A stretch of DNA of 6,937 bases. It comes from Gemmataceae bacterium. GTDB lineage: Bacteria > Planctomycetota > Planctomycetia > Gemmatales > Gemmataceae. The translations under genes were made by a program, and so were the position numbers. The stretch covers positions 1 through 6,937 of the forward strand of contig JANWVS010000107.1 of assembly GCA_025056835.1 (NCBI GenBank). The letters run 5' to 3'. The notes beneath the pieces are model-generated. The model was given only the letters and a program-made list of their open reading frames with translations. It did no database searches and was not told where the DNA came from. Positions 1 through 5,979 of this stretch are shown here, one piece after another. Position 1 is the first letter of the stretch, and each line of letters starts with the position of its first letter.

Positions 1-1
1 G

Positions 2-331
2 CCGTCGCCCGCGACCGCAGCGGAAGAAGCCCCGGCAGCGGGGGTGGAATGTCCGGCGTGCGGCTTGCGATTCGTCGATTTTCGGACGACCGGCCGCCTT
101 GGTTGCCCCCACGACTATGAGGTATTCAAAGAGGAATTGATGCCGCTGCTCGAAAACATCCACGGCGAAGTGAAACATTGTGGCAAGTCGCCGCGGCGGC
201 ACGCATCCAATCAGCGCGTCTTGGGGGAGTTGTTGCACCTTCGCAATCTCCTTAAACAAGCCGTTACCAAGGAAGACTACGAAGCAGCGGCCCGCCTCCG
301 CGACCAGATCAAGCAATTGGAAGGTGCTTGA
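2..331 (+). CDS. McsA-like zinc-finger/UVR protein, 3' part only
   Basis: This is the C-terminal part of a protein resembling McsA, the zinc-binding activator of the arginine kinase McsB. A GTG at 44 could act as a start, but the frame stays open to the left edge through an Ala/Pro/Glu-rich linker. No ribosome-binding site precedes the GTG, so I treat the gene as truncated by the window. Counting from that GTG, a zinc-finger half CPAC lies at residues 3-6 and a second half GCPHDY at 20-25. A conserved HCGKSPRR segment lies at 45-52, and a UVR helix pair with YEAAARLRDQI at about 59-93. Where Bacillus McsA has a second Cys pair, only one Cys (C21) remains, followed by His and Asp. The gene ends 12 bases before a complete paralogue, so the two are almost certainly cotranscribed with mcsB. 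The N-terminal finger of the family would lie outside the window. UVR domains also occur in UvrB and UvrC, but the finger and the context favour McsA. Confidence 0.8.
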   Translation, partial: PSPATAAEEAPAAGVECPACGLRFVDFRTTGRLGCPHDYEVFKEELMPLLENIHGEVKHCGKSPRRHASNQRVLGELLHLRNLLKQAVTKEDYEAAARLRDQIKQLEGA

Positions 332-338
332 GGAGGTG
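331..338 (+). promoter_or_regulatory. Ribosome-binding site for the second McsA-like gene
   Basis: AGGAGGTG begins on the last base of the preceding stop codon. Its AGGAGG core sits 7 bases before the GTG at 344, which fixes that GTG as the start of the second McsA-like gene. The placement suggests translation passes directly from one paralogue to the next. Confidence 0.8.
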
Positions 339-343
339 CTGTC

Positions 344-835
344 GTGAGGAAATGCCAAAGCTGCGGTGCTCCCGCCAACGTGACCTTAACCACCGTGATC
401 GGCGGCCAGAAGCAGACCGCGCATTTCTGCCAACAGTGCAGCGAGAAAAAACAGCTCATCAAACATCAAGAGCTGAATCTGTCGGTGATCCTGCAAACCA
501 TGATCGGGCAACACGTCGGTGCCTCGACCGATGAATTAGCGCGCTTGACTTGCCCTTCGTGCGGGATTAAGTACATGGAATTCAAAGCGGAGGGCCGCTT
601 GGGGTGCCCCAGGGATTATAAGGTGTTTCAAAAGCCGCTGGAAGCGCTGCTGCACCGCATCCACCGGGCCACACGGCACGTGGGCAAAATCCCCCCCCAC
701 GCCTCCCGCAACGCCTCCGTTCAGGCTGAACTGATGGAGTTGCGGCAAAAACTCCGCGAGGCCATTGACATCGAAGCTTACGAAGAGGCCGCCCGACTCC
801 GCGACCTCATACGTCAGAAGGAAACTTCCGGATGA
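344..835 (+). CDS. mcsA: McsA-like activator of protein arginine kinase
   Basis: This 163-residue cytoplasmic protein has the full McsA layout; Bacillus McsA is slightly longer. A first zinc finger uses C4, C7, C29 and C32. A second finger has CPSC (C70, C73) and GCPRDY (C88). The HVGKIPPH segment lies at 112-119, and a C-terminal UVR helix pair with YEEAARLRD spans about 125-160. In the family, McsA binds McsB and stimulates its kinase activity. The fourth ligand of the second finger, a Cys in Bacillus McsA, is Asp (D91) here, as in the upstream paralogue. The start is GTG with a strong ribosome-binding site. The stop overlaps the mcsB start as ATGA, implying coupled translation and a fixed ratio of the two proteins. 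A run of eight C lies at 691-698 inside the gene. Its role as McsB partner is inferred from domain layout and position; which of the two paralogues does that job cannot be told. Confidence 0.85.
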   Translation: MRKCQSCGAPANVTLTTVIGGQKQTAHFCQQCSEKKQLIKHQELNLSVILQTMIGQHVGASTDELARLTCPSCGIKYMEFKAEGRLGCPRDYKVFQKPLEALLHRIHRATRHVGKIPPHASRNASVQAELMELRQKLREAIDIEAYEEAARLRDLIRQKETSG

Positions 836-1902
836 ACCTCGATAGCCTTACTCACAGCCCGGGCGAGTGGCTGCGCGGTGATGGTCCCGAATCCGACATC
901 GTCGTTTCCAGCCGCATCCGTTTGGCGCGCAACTTGTCGTCGTTCCCCTTCGTCAACCGCGCCAGTGCCCACCAAAAAGCCGAGATCGAAAAGTATCTCC
1001 AGGAGCGACTCACCAAGCTGGACACCGGCGGGCCGAAACTCCACTACTTGAACGTCGGCGCCTTGTCGCCGCTTGACCGCCAGCTGCTCGTCGAGCGGCA
1101 AATGATCAGTCGCGAACTGGCCAATGCCGAGGGGCCGCGCGGCGTCGCCCTCAGCGAAAACGAAACCATCAGCATCATGGTCAACGAGGAAGACCATCTC
1201 CGCCTCCAGGTGCTGCGCAGCGGCTTCGCGCTCGACGCCTGTTGGGAGGAAATCGATCGCCTCGACGACGCCCTTGAACAAAAAGTCAACTACGCCTTCG
1301 GGGAAGAGTTCGGCTACCTGACCGCTTGTCCGACGAACGTCGGGACCGGCATGAGAGCCAGCGTGATGCTGCACCTGCCGGCCTTGGTCCTCAAAAAAGA
1401 AATCGAGAAAGTCTTCCGGGCTTTGCAAAAAATCAACCTGGCCGTCCGCGGACTGTACGGCGAAGGCAGCCGCGCCTCCGGCGACTTCTATCAAATCTCC
1501 AACCAGGTCACCTTGGGAAAAAGTGAAACGGCGATCCTCACCGAAATCCGCAGCGTGATTCCCCAAATCATCCAGTACGAACGACAAGCCCGCCAGGCCC
1601 TGACCCGCGAAAGCCGGCAACTGCTGCACGACCGGGTTTCTCGGGCCTACGGCACGCTCAAGTCGGCTACCATGATGACGTCGGAAGAAACCATGGACCT
1701 GCTATCGAGTGTTCGGCTGGGCGTCAACCTGAACCTCTTGGAAGACCTCAGCATCGCTGCGGTCAACGAGCTGTTCATGCACACCCAGCCGGCCCATTTG
1801 CAGAAGCTCATTGGCCAGGCTCTCGACGGCGAAGAGCGCAACTCCGCACGCGCTCGCTATCTCCGCGCTCGGCTCCGCGAATTGGGGTCGCAGCTCAATT
1901 GA
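832..1902 (+). CDS. mcsB: Protein arginine kinase McsB
   Basis: This 356-residue protein transfers phosphate from ATP to arginine side chains of proteins. It is related to creatine and arginine guanidino kinases and matches Bacillus McsB closely throughout. Visible motifs are the phosphate-binding DIVVSSRIRLARN (22-34), NEEDH (118-122), the catalytic-Cys loop TACPTNVGTG with C166, the long RASVMLHLPALVL stretch after it, and GEGS with E211. The C-terminal region should hold the phosphoarginine-sensing pocket described for Bacillus-type McsB (RDxxRA). The matching segment here reads R336-N337-S-A-R340-A341, so the Asp is replaced by Asn. The ATG overlaps the mcsA stop by four bases, and a GAAGGA at 817-822 lies 9 bases upstream. 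In Firmicutes phosphoarginine marks proteins for ClpC-ClpP. Here the neighbour is ClpB, convergent, and no ClpC or CtsR gene is in view. The family assignment is very secure; the downstream reader of the mark is not. Confidence 0.96.
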   Translation: MNLDSLTHSPGEWLRGDGPESDIVVSSRIRLARNLSSFPFVNRASAHQKAEIEKYLQERLTKLDTGGPKLHYLNVGALSPLDRQLLVERQMISRELANAEGPRGVALSENETISIMVNEEDHLRLQVLRSGFALDACWEEIDRLDDALEQKVNYAFGEEFGYLTACPTNVGTGMRASVMLHLPALVLKKEIEKVFRALQKINLAVRGLYGEGSRASGDFYQISNQVTLGKSETAILTEIRSVIPQIIQYERQARQALTRESRQLLHDRVSRAYGTLKSATMMTSEETMDLLSSVRLGVNLNLLEDLSIAAVNELFMHTQPAHLQKLIGQALDGEERNSARARYLRARLRELGSQLN

Positions 1903-1950
1903 CGCCGCCCGACTTAGGCCCGGCGATGCCGCCTCTACCCCGGCACCCGG

Positions 1951-4566
1951 CTACCGAGCCGAAAAGACCATGGTGCCTTTCGCCACGTCGTAATCTCCCA
2001 CGACCGTCTGTCCATCCTTGACCTTGCCCTCGAGGATCAAGCGGCCCAGGGGGTTTTCGACTTCTTTTTGCAACGCACGCTTGAGCGGTCGGGCGCCGTA
2101 CGACGGATCGTAACCGACCCGGACGAGGTGCGTCTTGGCGGCCTCGGTCAGCTCCAACGTGATGCGCCGCTCGGCGAGGCGCTCTTGCAGCCGCTTCAGC
2201 TGGATCAACACGATCTGCTTGAGATGGTCTTCGTCGAGGGCGTGGAAGACGATCGTCTCATCGACACGGTTGAGAAATTCCGGGCGGAAATGGCGGCGCA
2301 GCTCCTCGAGCACGGCGTTTTTCATCCGTTCGTAGCCTTCGCCGTCGAACGCCCCCTGATAGTTCAGGATGCGCTGGCTGCCGATGTTGCTGGTCATGAT
2401 GATGAGCGTGTTCTTGAAATCGACGACGCGGCCGTGGCCGTCCGTCAGGCGGCCGTCGTCCAGAATTTGCAAGAGGACGTTGAACACGTCGTGGTGGGCC
2501 TTTTCGATTTCGTCGAACAACACGACGGAATAGGGTTTGCGCCGCACGGCTTCGGTGAGTTGGCCCCCTTCTTCGAAGCCGACGTAGCCGGGCGGGGCGC
2601 CGATCAGCCGGGCGACGTTGTGCTTCTCCTGGTACTCTGACATGTCGATGCGGATCATGGCCCGCTCGTCGTCGAAAAGAAACTCGGCCAAGGCGCGAGC
2701 CAACTCGGTCTTTCCTACGCCCGTCGGTCCGAGGAAAATGAACGAGCCGATCGGCCGATTGGGGTCTTTGAGGCCGCTGCGGGCGCGAACGACTGCCTGG
2801 GCGACCGCCGTCACCGCTTCGTCCTGGCCAATGACGCGGCGGTGCAGCTCATCTTCCAGGTGGAGGAGTTTTTCCACCTCGCCTTCGAGCAGTTTTTCCA
2901 CCGGGATGTGCGTCCACCGGCTGATGACCTTGGCGATGTCGCTTTCGTCGACCTCTTCCTTAATCAGGCGGTTCGCGGTTGACCGACCGGATTGGGCGTC
3001 GCGGCTGAAGGTCGCTTCCTCCGCCTTGAGGCGCTCCTCCAGGTCGCGGAGCTTGCCGAACTTCAACTGGGCCACCTTGCCGTAATCGTACTTGCGCTCG
3101 GCCTGCTCGATTTCCAGTTTGACCTGCTCGATCTGCTCGCGCAGACCGCTGAGTTCTTGAACCGCTTTCTTTTCGTTTTCCCATTGGGCGCGCAGGGCGT
3201 CGGCTTCGCTCTTGAGATCGGCCAGCTCCTTTTCCAGCTTCTGCAAGCGCTCCTGCGACGCCGGGTCGCGCTCTTTGCGGAGCGCCTCGCGCTCGATCTC
3301 CAATTGCATGACGCGGCGGTTCAACTCGTCCAGTTCGCTGGGCATCGAGTCGATTTCCGTCCGCAGTTTGGCCGCCGCCTCATCGACCAGGTCGATGGCC
3401 TTATCCGGAAGAAAACGATCCGAGATATAGCGATTGGACATCACGGCCGCCGCGACGAGGGCGGCGTCCTTGATCCGCACGCCATGGTGCAGTTCGTAGC
3501 GCTCGCGCAGTCCGCGAAGAATCGAAATCGTGTCCTCCACGGTCGGCTGATCGACCAGCACCGGTTGGAAGCGGCGCTCGAAGGCGGCGTCTTTCTCGAT
3601 GTGTTTGCGGTATTCATCCAAGGTCGTGGCGCCGATGCAGTGCAGCTCGCCCCGGGCCAGCATCGGCTTGAGCAGGTTGCCGGCATCCATGGCCCCCTCG
3701 GCCTTGCCGGCGCCGACAACCGTGTGCAGTTCGTCGATGAACAAGATGATGGCCCCGTGCGATTCCTGCACTTCCTTCAGGACGGCTTTCAAACGCTCCT
3801 CGAACTCGCCGCGGAACTTGGCGCCCGCGATCAAGGCGCCCATATCAAGGGCAACGATCTTCTTGTTCTTCAACCCTTCTGGCACGTCGCCGCGAACAAT
3901 TCGCGTCGCCAAGCCTTCGACGATGGCGGTCTTGCCCACTCCCGGCTCGCCGATCAGCACCGGGTTGTTTTTCGTGCGGCGGCTGAGCACCTGAATCACC
4001 CGGCGGATCTCCTCGTCACGGCCGATGACCGGGTCGAGCTTGCCTTGGGCAGCCAGCTGAGTGAGGTCGCGACCATAACGCTCCAAGGCTTCGTAAGTCG
4101 CCTCGGGGTTCTGGGTCGTGACGCGTTGGTGGCCGCGTACTTGCTGTAACGCCGACGTCAGCCGCGCACGGTTGAGGCCGAACTCCTTGAGGATCCTGCC
4201 GGCCGCGCCGGTGTCGTCGAGCATGGCCAACAGCAGGTGTTCGACGGAAAGGTAGTCGTCTCTGAGCTTGCGGGCCTCGTCCTCGGCCTGGCCGAGCAGG
4301 CGATTGAGCCGCGAGGTAATGGTGATCTCCCCGGAACCGCCGCTGACCCGCGGCAGCTTTTCCAACTCGCGATGCACCTTGATTTTGATGGCCTCCACGC
4401 TGACCTCGGCCTTGTTCAACAACGACGTCGCCAAGCCGCGCTCCTGGTCGAGCAATGCCAAAAGCAAATGTTCCACGTCCATTTGCTGATGGCTCATCTT
4501 GGCGGCGAGCCGGTTGGCGGCCTGAAGGGCCTCGAGCGATTTTTCGGTGAAGCGGTTGGGGTCCAT
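1951..4566 (-). CDS. clpB: ClpB protein disaggregase
   Basis: This 871-residue AAA+ chaperone, normal ClpB length, forms a hexameric ring that threads aggregated proteins through its pore and works with DnaK. The two-repeat N-domain is at about 5-145. ATPase 1 has GEPGVGKT (206-213), ILFIDE (274-279) and R331-R332. A long coiled-coil middle domain spans about 400-525. ATPase 2 has GPTGVGKT (613-620), VVLFDE (681-686), R767 and sensor-2 GARP (824-827). The first pore loop reads GAKFRGEFE, with Phe instead of the usual Tyr; the second keeps GYVG. The long middle domain, and the lack of an [LIV]-G-[FL] ClpP-docking loop after the second Walker B, separate it from ClpC and ClpA. The ATG at 4566 starts [10 protein letters not shown] and follows a good ribosome-binding site; an in-frame TTG at 4647 would only add an unrelated 27-residue tail. 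It is convergent with mcsB. No HrcA (CIRCE) operator or clear promoter is seen upstream, so its regulation is unknown. Confidence 0.97.
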   Translation of the reverse strand: MDPNRFTEKSLEALQAANRLAAKMSHQQMDVEHLLLALLDQERGLATSLLNKAEVSVEAIKIKVHRELEKLPRVSGGSGEITITSRLNRLLGQAEDEARKLRDDYLSVEHLLLAMLDDTGAAGRILKEFGLNRARLTSALQQVRGHQRVTTQNPEATYEALERYGRDLTQLAAQGKLDPVIGRDEEIRRVIQVLSRRTKNNPVLIGEPGVGKTAIVEGLATRIVRGDVPEGLKNKKIVALDMGALIAGAKFRGEFEERLKAVLKEVQESHGAIILFIDELHTVVGAGKAEGAMDAGNLLKPMLARGELHCIGATTLDEYRKHIEKDAAFERRFQPVLVDQPTVEDTISILRGLRERYELHHGVRIKDAALVAAAVMSNRYISDRFLPDKAIDLVDEAAAKLRTEIDSMPSELDELNRRVMQLEIEREALRKERDPASQERLQKLEKELADLKSEADALRAQWENEKKAVQELSGLREQIEQVKLEIEQAERKYDYGKVAQLKFGKLRDLEERLKAEEATFSRDAQSGRSTANRLIKEEVDESDIAKVISRWTHIPVEKLLEGEVEKLLHLEDELHRRVIGQDEAVTAVAQAVVRARSGLKDPNRPIGSFIFLGPTGVGKTELARALAEFLFDDERAMIRIDMSEYQEKHNVARLIGAPPGYVGFEEGGQLTEAVRRKPYSVVLFDEIEKAHHDVFNVLLQILDDGRLTDGHGRVVDFKNTLIIMTSNIGSQRILNYQGAFDGEGYERMKNAVLEELRRHFRPEFLNRVDETIVFHALDEDHLKQIVLIQLKRLQERLAERRITLELTEAAKTHLVRVGYDPSYGARPLKRALQKEVENPLGRLILEGKVKDGQTVVGDYDVAKGTMVFSAR

Positions 4567-4571
4567 GATCG

Positions 4572-4579
4572 TCCTTCTC
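4572..4579 (-). promoter_or_regulatory. Ribosome-binding site for clpB
   Basis: On the minus strand GAGAAGGA lies 5 bases before the ATG at 4566. This supports that ATG over the in-frame TTG further upstream at 4647. Confidence 0.65.
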
Positions 4580-4747
4580 GGGCGACAGCATGGGACGGGC
4601 GACGGGTGTCCCTCGGTTCGATTCAAACTTCCATCAGCAGATTGCAAAAGGAATGCCAGGCGACCGTGGTTCGCATCGACAGAGATGAATGATCGTTAAG
4701 TCTCGACGAAGTCTGTACTTAGCACTAGACCACCCATCGCCTGGCCC

Positions 4748-4771
4748 GGCAGAGGGACAGTTTCCTCTGCC
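4748..4771. other. Strong intergenic hairpin of unknown role
   Basis: GGCAGAGG (4748-4755) and CCTCTGCC (4764-4771) form a perfect 8-pair stem. One G-T and one A-T pair extend it inward, leaving a CAGT loop. On the + strand it is followed by AAAAA, so neither strand has the T-run expected after an intrinsic terminator. It lies about 100 bases beyond the end of the haem-protein gene and about 180 bases upstream of the clpB start. It could be a backup terminator, an RNA-processing site or a protein-binding site; nothing in the sequence decides between these. Confidence 0.5.
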
Positions 4772-4806
4772 AAAAATGGATCAGCCGAGTTGATTATGGC
4801 GTACCC

Positions 4807-4854
4807 AGAAACTTCGCCGCTAGCGCTGGTAACTCGGCAGCGCCAACGGCGAAG
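4807..4854 (-). terminator. Probable terminator of the haem-protein gene
   Basis: Read on the minus strand, the hairpin begins 16 bases after the stop codon of the haem-protein gene. An outer 8-pair stem, 4812-4819 with 4847-4854 (CTTCGCCG/CGGCGAAG), encloses a 3x3 internal loop. Inside that is a perfect 6-pair stem, 4823-4828 with 4838-4843 (GCGCTG/CAGCGC), closed by a 9-base loop. The minus-strand sequence then reads TTTCT. The position fits a transcription terminator, but the T-run is short and the two-tier stem is longer than most. Confidence 0.55.
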
Positions 4855-4870
4855 CGGATTACTCTGGAGG

Positions 4871-5383
4871 CTACTTGATCGGCACTTCGTAAACGATCGC
4901 CCCCAACAGGCCTCCCTCCTTGCCGCCGTGACAAACGACGCACTGCGGCATGACGGCGGGGACAATCGTAGCCGCACGAAGGACCGGCTTGCCGTCTTTT
5001 TCACCCACTTCTTCGTAATAAGTTTTTCCGGACTTCATGGCCGCCACGCTGCGCTTTTCGAACTCGCTCTTGGCGACGTTGCGCTGGCTCTTCGGTTTTC
5101 CGGAGGCGTCGACCAATCGGGCGTGATGCCATCCTTTTTGGTGCATGGCCTCAAAGACTTCCTTGGCGACTGCTGCCGCCGGCGTATCGGCTTGCTTTTC
5201 GACATACGTCTTGGTGATAGAAACTACGGCATTCTTGTACAAATCATCGAGCATCTTAACGGTCTCCCGCGTCCGCTCGACGGCGGCAGGCTGGGGTCTG
5301 ACCGGATCGTCTGCATGGGCCAAGCCAAATGCCGCCAAGCCGACAATCGCAAGAACAGCCAGGGTGAGTTTGTTGCAACGCAT
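4871..5383 (-). CDS. Exported c-type haem protein, Tll0287-like (DUF3365) domain
   Basis: This 170-residue protein starts with a signal peptide: a basic MRCNK, a hydrophobic core to about residue 20, and a likely cut after AHA (24/25). The mature part of about 146 residues should be outside the inner membrane. It carries one haem-attachment motif, CVVCH (148-152). The preceding region (HARLVDASGKP, then RNVAKSEFE and a late RAATIVPA) fits the Tll0287-like haem domain, which stands alone or serves as the sensor part of signalling proteins. No transmembrane anchor, kinase or cyclase part follows, so it is a stand-alone haem domain that may bind a gas or pass electrons; the ligand cannot be read from sequence. 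The ATG at 5383 is chosen because AGGAG lies 9 bases upstream; a TTG at 5392 would sit directly against that site. It is divergent from an Rrf2 regulator that probably controls it. Family call fairly sure; physiological role unknown. Confidence 0.82.
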   Translation of the reverse strand: MRCNKLTLAVLAIVGLAAFGLAHADDPVRPQPAAVERTRETVKMLDDLYKNAVVSITKTYVEKQADTPAAAVAKEVFEAMHQKGWHHARLVDASGKPKSQRNVAKSEFEKRSVAAMKSGKTYYEEVGEKDGKPVLRAATIVPAVMPQCVVCHGGKEGGLLGAIVYEVPIK

Positions 5384-5392
5384 CGGCCACAA

Positions 5393-5397
5393 CTCCT
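5393..5397 (-). promoter_or_regulatory. Ribosome-binding site for the haem-protein gene
   Basis: AGGAG on the minus strand lies 9 bases before the ATG at 5383. It touches the alternative TTG at 5392, which rules that codon out as a practical start. Confidence 0.65.
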
Positions 5398-5413
5398 GAA
5401 AAAAGGTGTGAAG

Positions 5414-5442
5414 TTGACTCCGTTACAGGCGGGGCGGATAAT
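5414..5442 (+). promoter_or_regulatory. Sigma70-type promoter for the Rrf2 regulator gene
   Basis: TTGACT (5414-5419) and GATAAT (5437-5442) are separated by exactly 17 bases. Each hexamer matches five of six consensus positions. Transcription would start near 5449-5450, giving a leader of about 77 bases before the Rrf2 start codon. The predicted start lies inside the GGATG-N4-CATCC inverted repeat. The promoter is called from consensus only. Confidence 0.6.
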
Positions 5443-5444
5443 TT

Positions 5445-5458
5445 GGATGGTAACATCC
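5445..5458. promoter_or_regulatory. Inverted repeat at the predicted Rrf2 transcription start
   Basis: GGATG (5445-5449), four bases, then CATCC (5454-5458) form a perfect short palindrome just after the -10 box of the + strand promoter. It is preceded by TT, and TTGGATG recurs at 5487-5493 in the second inverted repeat, suggesting a shared recognition element. It could be an autoregulatory operator of the Rrf2 protein. Confidence 0.4.
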
Positions 5459-5468
5459 GATTTGTATC

Positions 5469-5497
5469 AGGATAGGATGGGACAAATTGGATGTCAA
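5469..5497 (-). promoter_or_regulatory. Sigma70-type promoter for the haem-protein gene
   Basis: On the minus strand a perfect TTGACA (5497 to 5492) and TATCCT (5474 to 5469, four of six matches) are separated by 17 bases. Transcription would start near 5462 and run left into the haem-protein gene, crossing the + strand promoter. The -35 box lies inside the AATTGGA-N8-TCCAATT inverted repeat, so a protein bound there would block this promoter. Confidence 0.55.
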
Positions 5498-5506
5498 GGT
5501 CCAATT
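5485..5506. promoter_or_regulatory. Perfect 7-base inverted repeat, probable Rrf2 operator
   Basis: AATTGGA (5485-5491) and TCCAATT (5500-5506) flank an 8-base spacer, giving a 22-base dyad. This is a normal size for a dimeric winged-helix regulator such as Rrf2. The spacer holds the -35 box of the haem-protein promoter. The dyad ends 20 bases before the Rrf2 start codon. It does not resemble the operators I know for IscR or NsrR, so the binding protein is inferred from position only. Confidence 0.55.
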
Positions 5507-5526
5507 CTCGGTCTTAGGGAAGCGTC

Positions 5527-5979
5527 ATGTTTTCGCAAACGGTGGAGTACGCCCTTCGCGCGGTGGTTCATCTGGCGTATCAGGCGGAGGTGCCGCAGAC
5601 CACCGATCAGATTGCCGCGGCGACTCGCGTGCCCAAGGCGTACCTGGCCAAGGTGCTTCAGCAGTTATGTCAGGCCAACATTGTGCAATCGCGGCGCGGC
5701 ATGGGAGGGGGAATGTGGTTGGCTCGGCCGCCTGGCCAGCTGACGATTCTCGATGTCGTCAACGCCGTCGATCCGATCCGTCGAATCCGCCACTGTCCGC
5801 TCGGTCTGAGCGCCCATGGCGTGCGCTTGTGCCCGTTGCACAAGCGATTGGACAGCGCTCTGGCGGCAGTGGAAGATGCCTTCCGTAGCACGACGCTCGC
5901 TGAAATCCTAGCCGAACCGAACACCAGCCGGCCCTTGTGCGACGTCGCTTGGGCGTTGCCCGTCACCACGAAGACATGA
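5527..5979 (+). CDS. Rrf2-family winged-helix transcriptional regulator
   Basis: This 150-residue DNA-binding protein begins MFSQTVEYALRA, the usual Rrf2 opening. A helix-turn-helix follows at about 22-54 (TTDQIAAATRVPKAYLAKVLQQL), then a glycine-rich wing (GMGGGMWLARP, 58-68) and a dimerisation helix. Family members sense iron-sulfur clusters, nitric oxide, redox state or cysteine status. The sensor loop here has C90 and C102 in a CPLG...LCPLH context, with H105 close by. This is not the three-Cys set of IscR or NsrR, so a cluster with other ligands, or no cluster, is possible. C48 and C138 are further cysteines. AGGGA at 5516-5520 lies 6 bases before the ATG. The divergent haem-protein gene and the inverted repeats between them suggest it controls both itself and that gene. 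Its 3' end overlaps the convergent FHA-STAS gene by 17 bases. The family is secure; the signal is unknown. Confidence 0.9.
   Translation: MFSQTVEYALRAVVHLAYQAEVPQTTDQIAAATRVPKAYLAKVLQQLCQANIVQSRRGMGGGMWLARPPGQLTILDVVNAVDPIRRIRHCPLGLSAHGVRLCPLHKRLDSALAAVEDAFRSTTLAEILAEPNTSRPLCDVAWALPVTTKT

Noticed and set aside
814..1629. Long minus-strand open frame (271 codons) opposite mcsB
   Set aside because: mcsB is a clear full-length family match on the other strand; the antisense frame is open because of GC-rich codon use and resembles no known protein.
1921..1961. Short hairpins (CGGC-GAT-GCCG and CGGCT-ACCG-AGCCG) between mcsB and clpB as a bidirectional terminator
   Set aside because: The stems are only 4 and 5 pairs and neither strand has a T-run after them; the second includes the clpB stop codon.
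2992..4149. Long plus-strand open frame (385 codons) opposite clpB
   Set aside because: It is a shadow of clpB, with Leu/Val/Phe/Gln-rich composition typical of antisense reading and no recognisable domain.
4719..4727. TTAGCACT, resembling the left arm of the HrcA operator (CIRCE), upstream of clpB
   Set aside because: The right arm GAGTGCTAA is absent at the required 9-base distance; the sequence there is TCGCCTGGC.
4812..4854. Two-tier hairpin as an integron attC site
   Set aside because: The conserved outer RYYYAAC and GTTRRRY boxes are missing and there is no integrase or cassette array.
4696..5004. Minus-strand frame (102 codons) overlapping the end of the haem-protein gene
   Set aside because: It is out of frame with the CxxCH gene, runs through both hairpins, and has no family resemblance.
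4790..5743. Plus-strand open frame (317 codons) across the haem-protein and Rrf2 genes
   Set aside because: It overlaps two well-supported genes and their shared promoter region and has no domain of its own.
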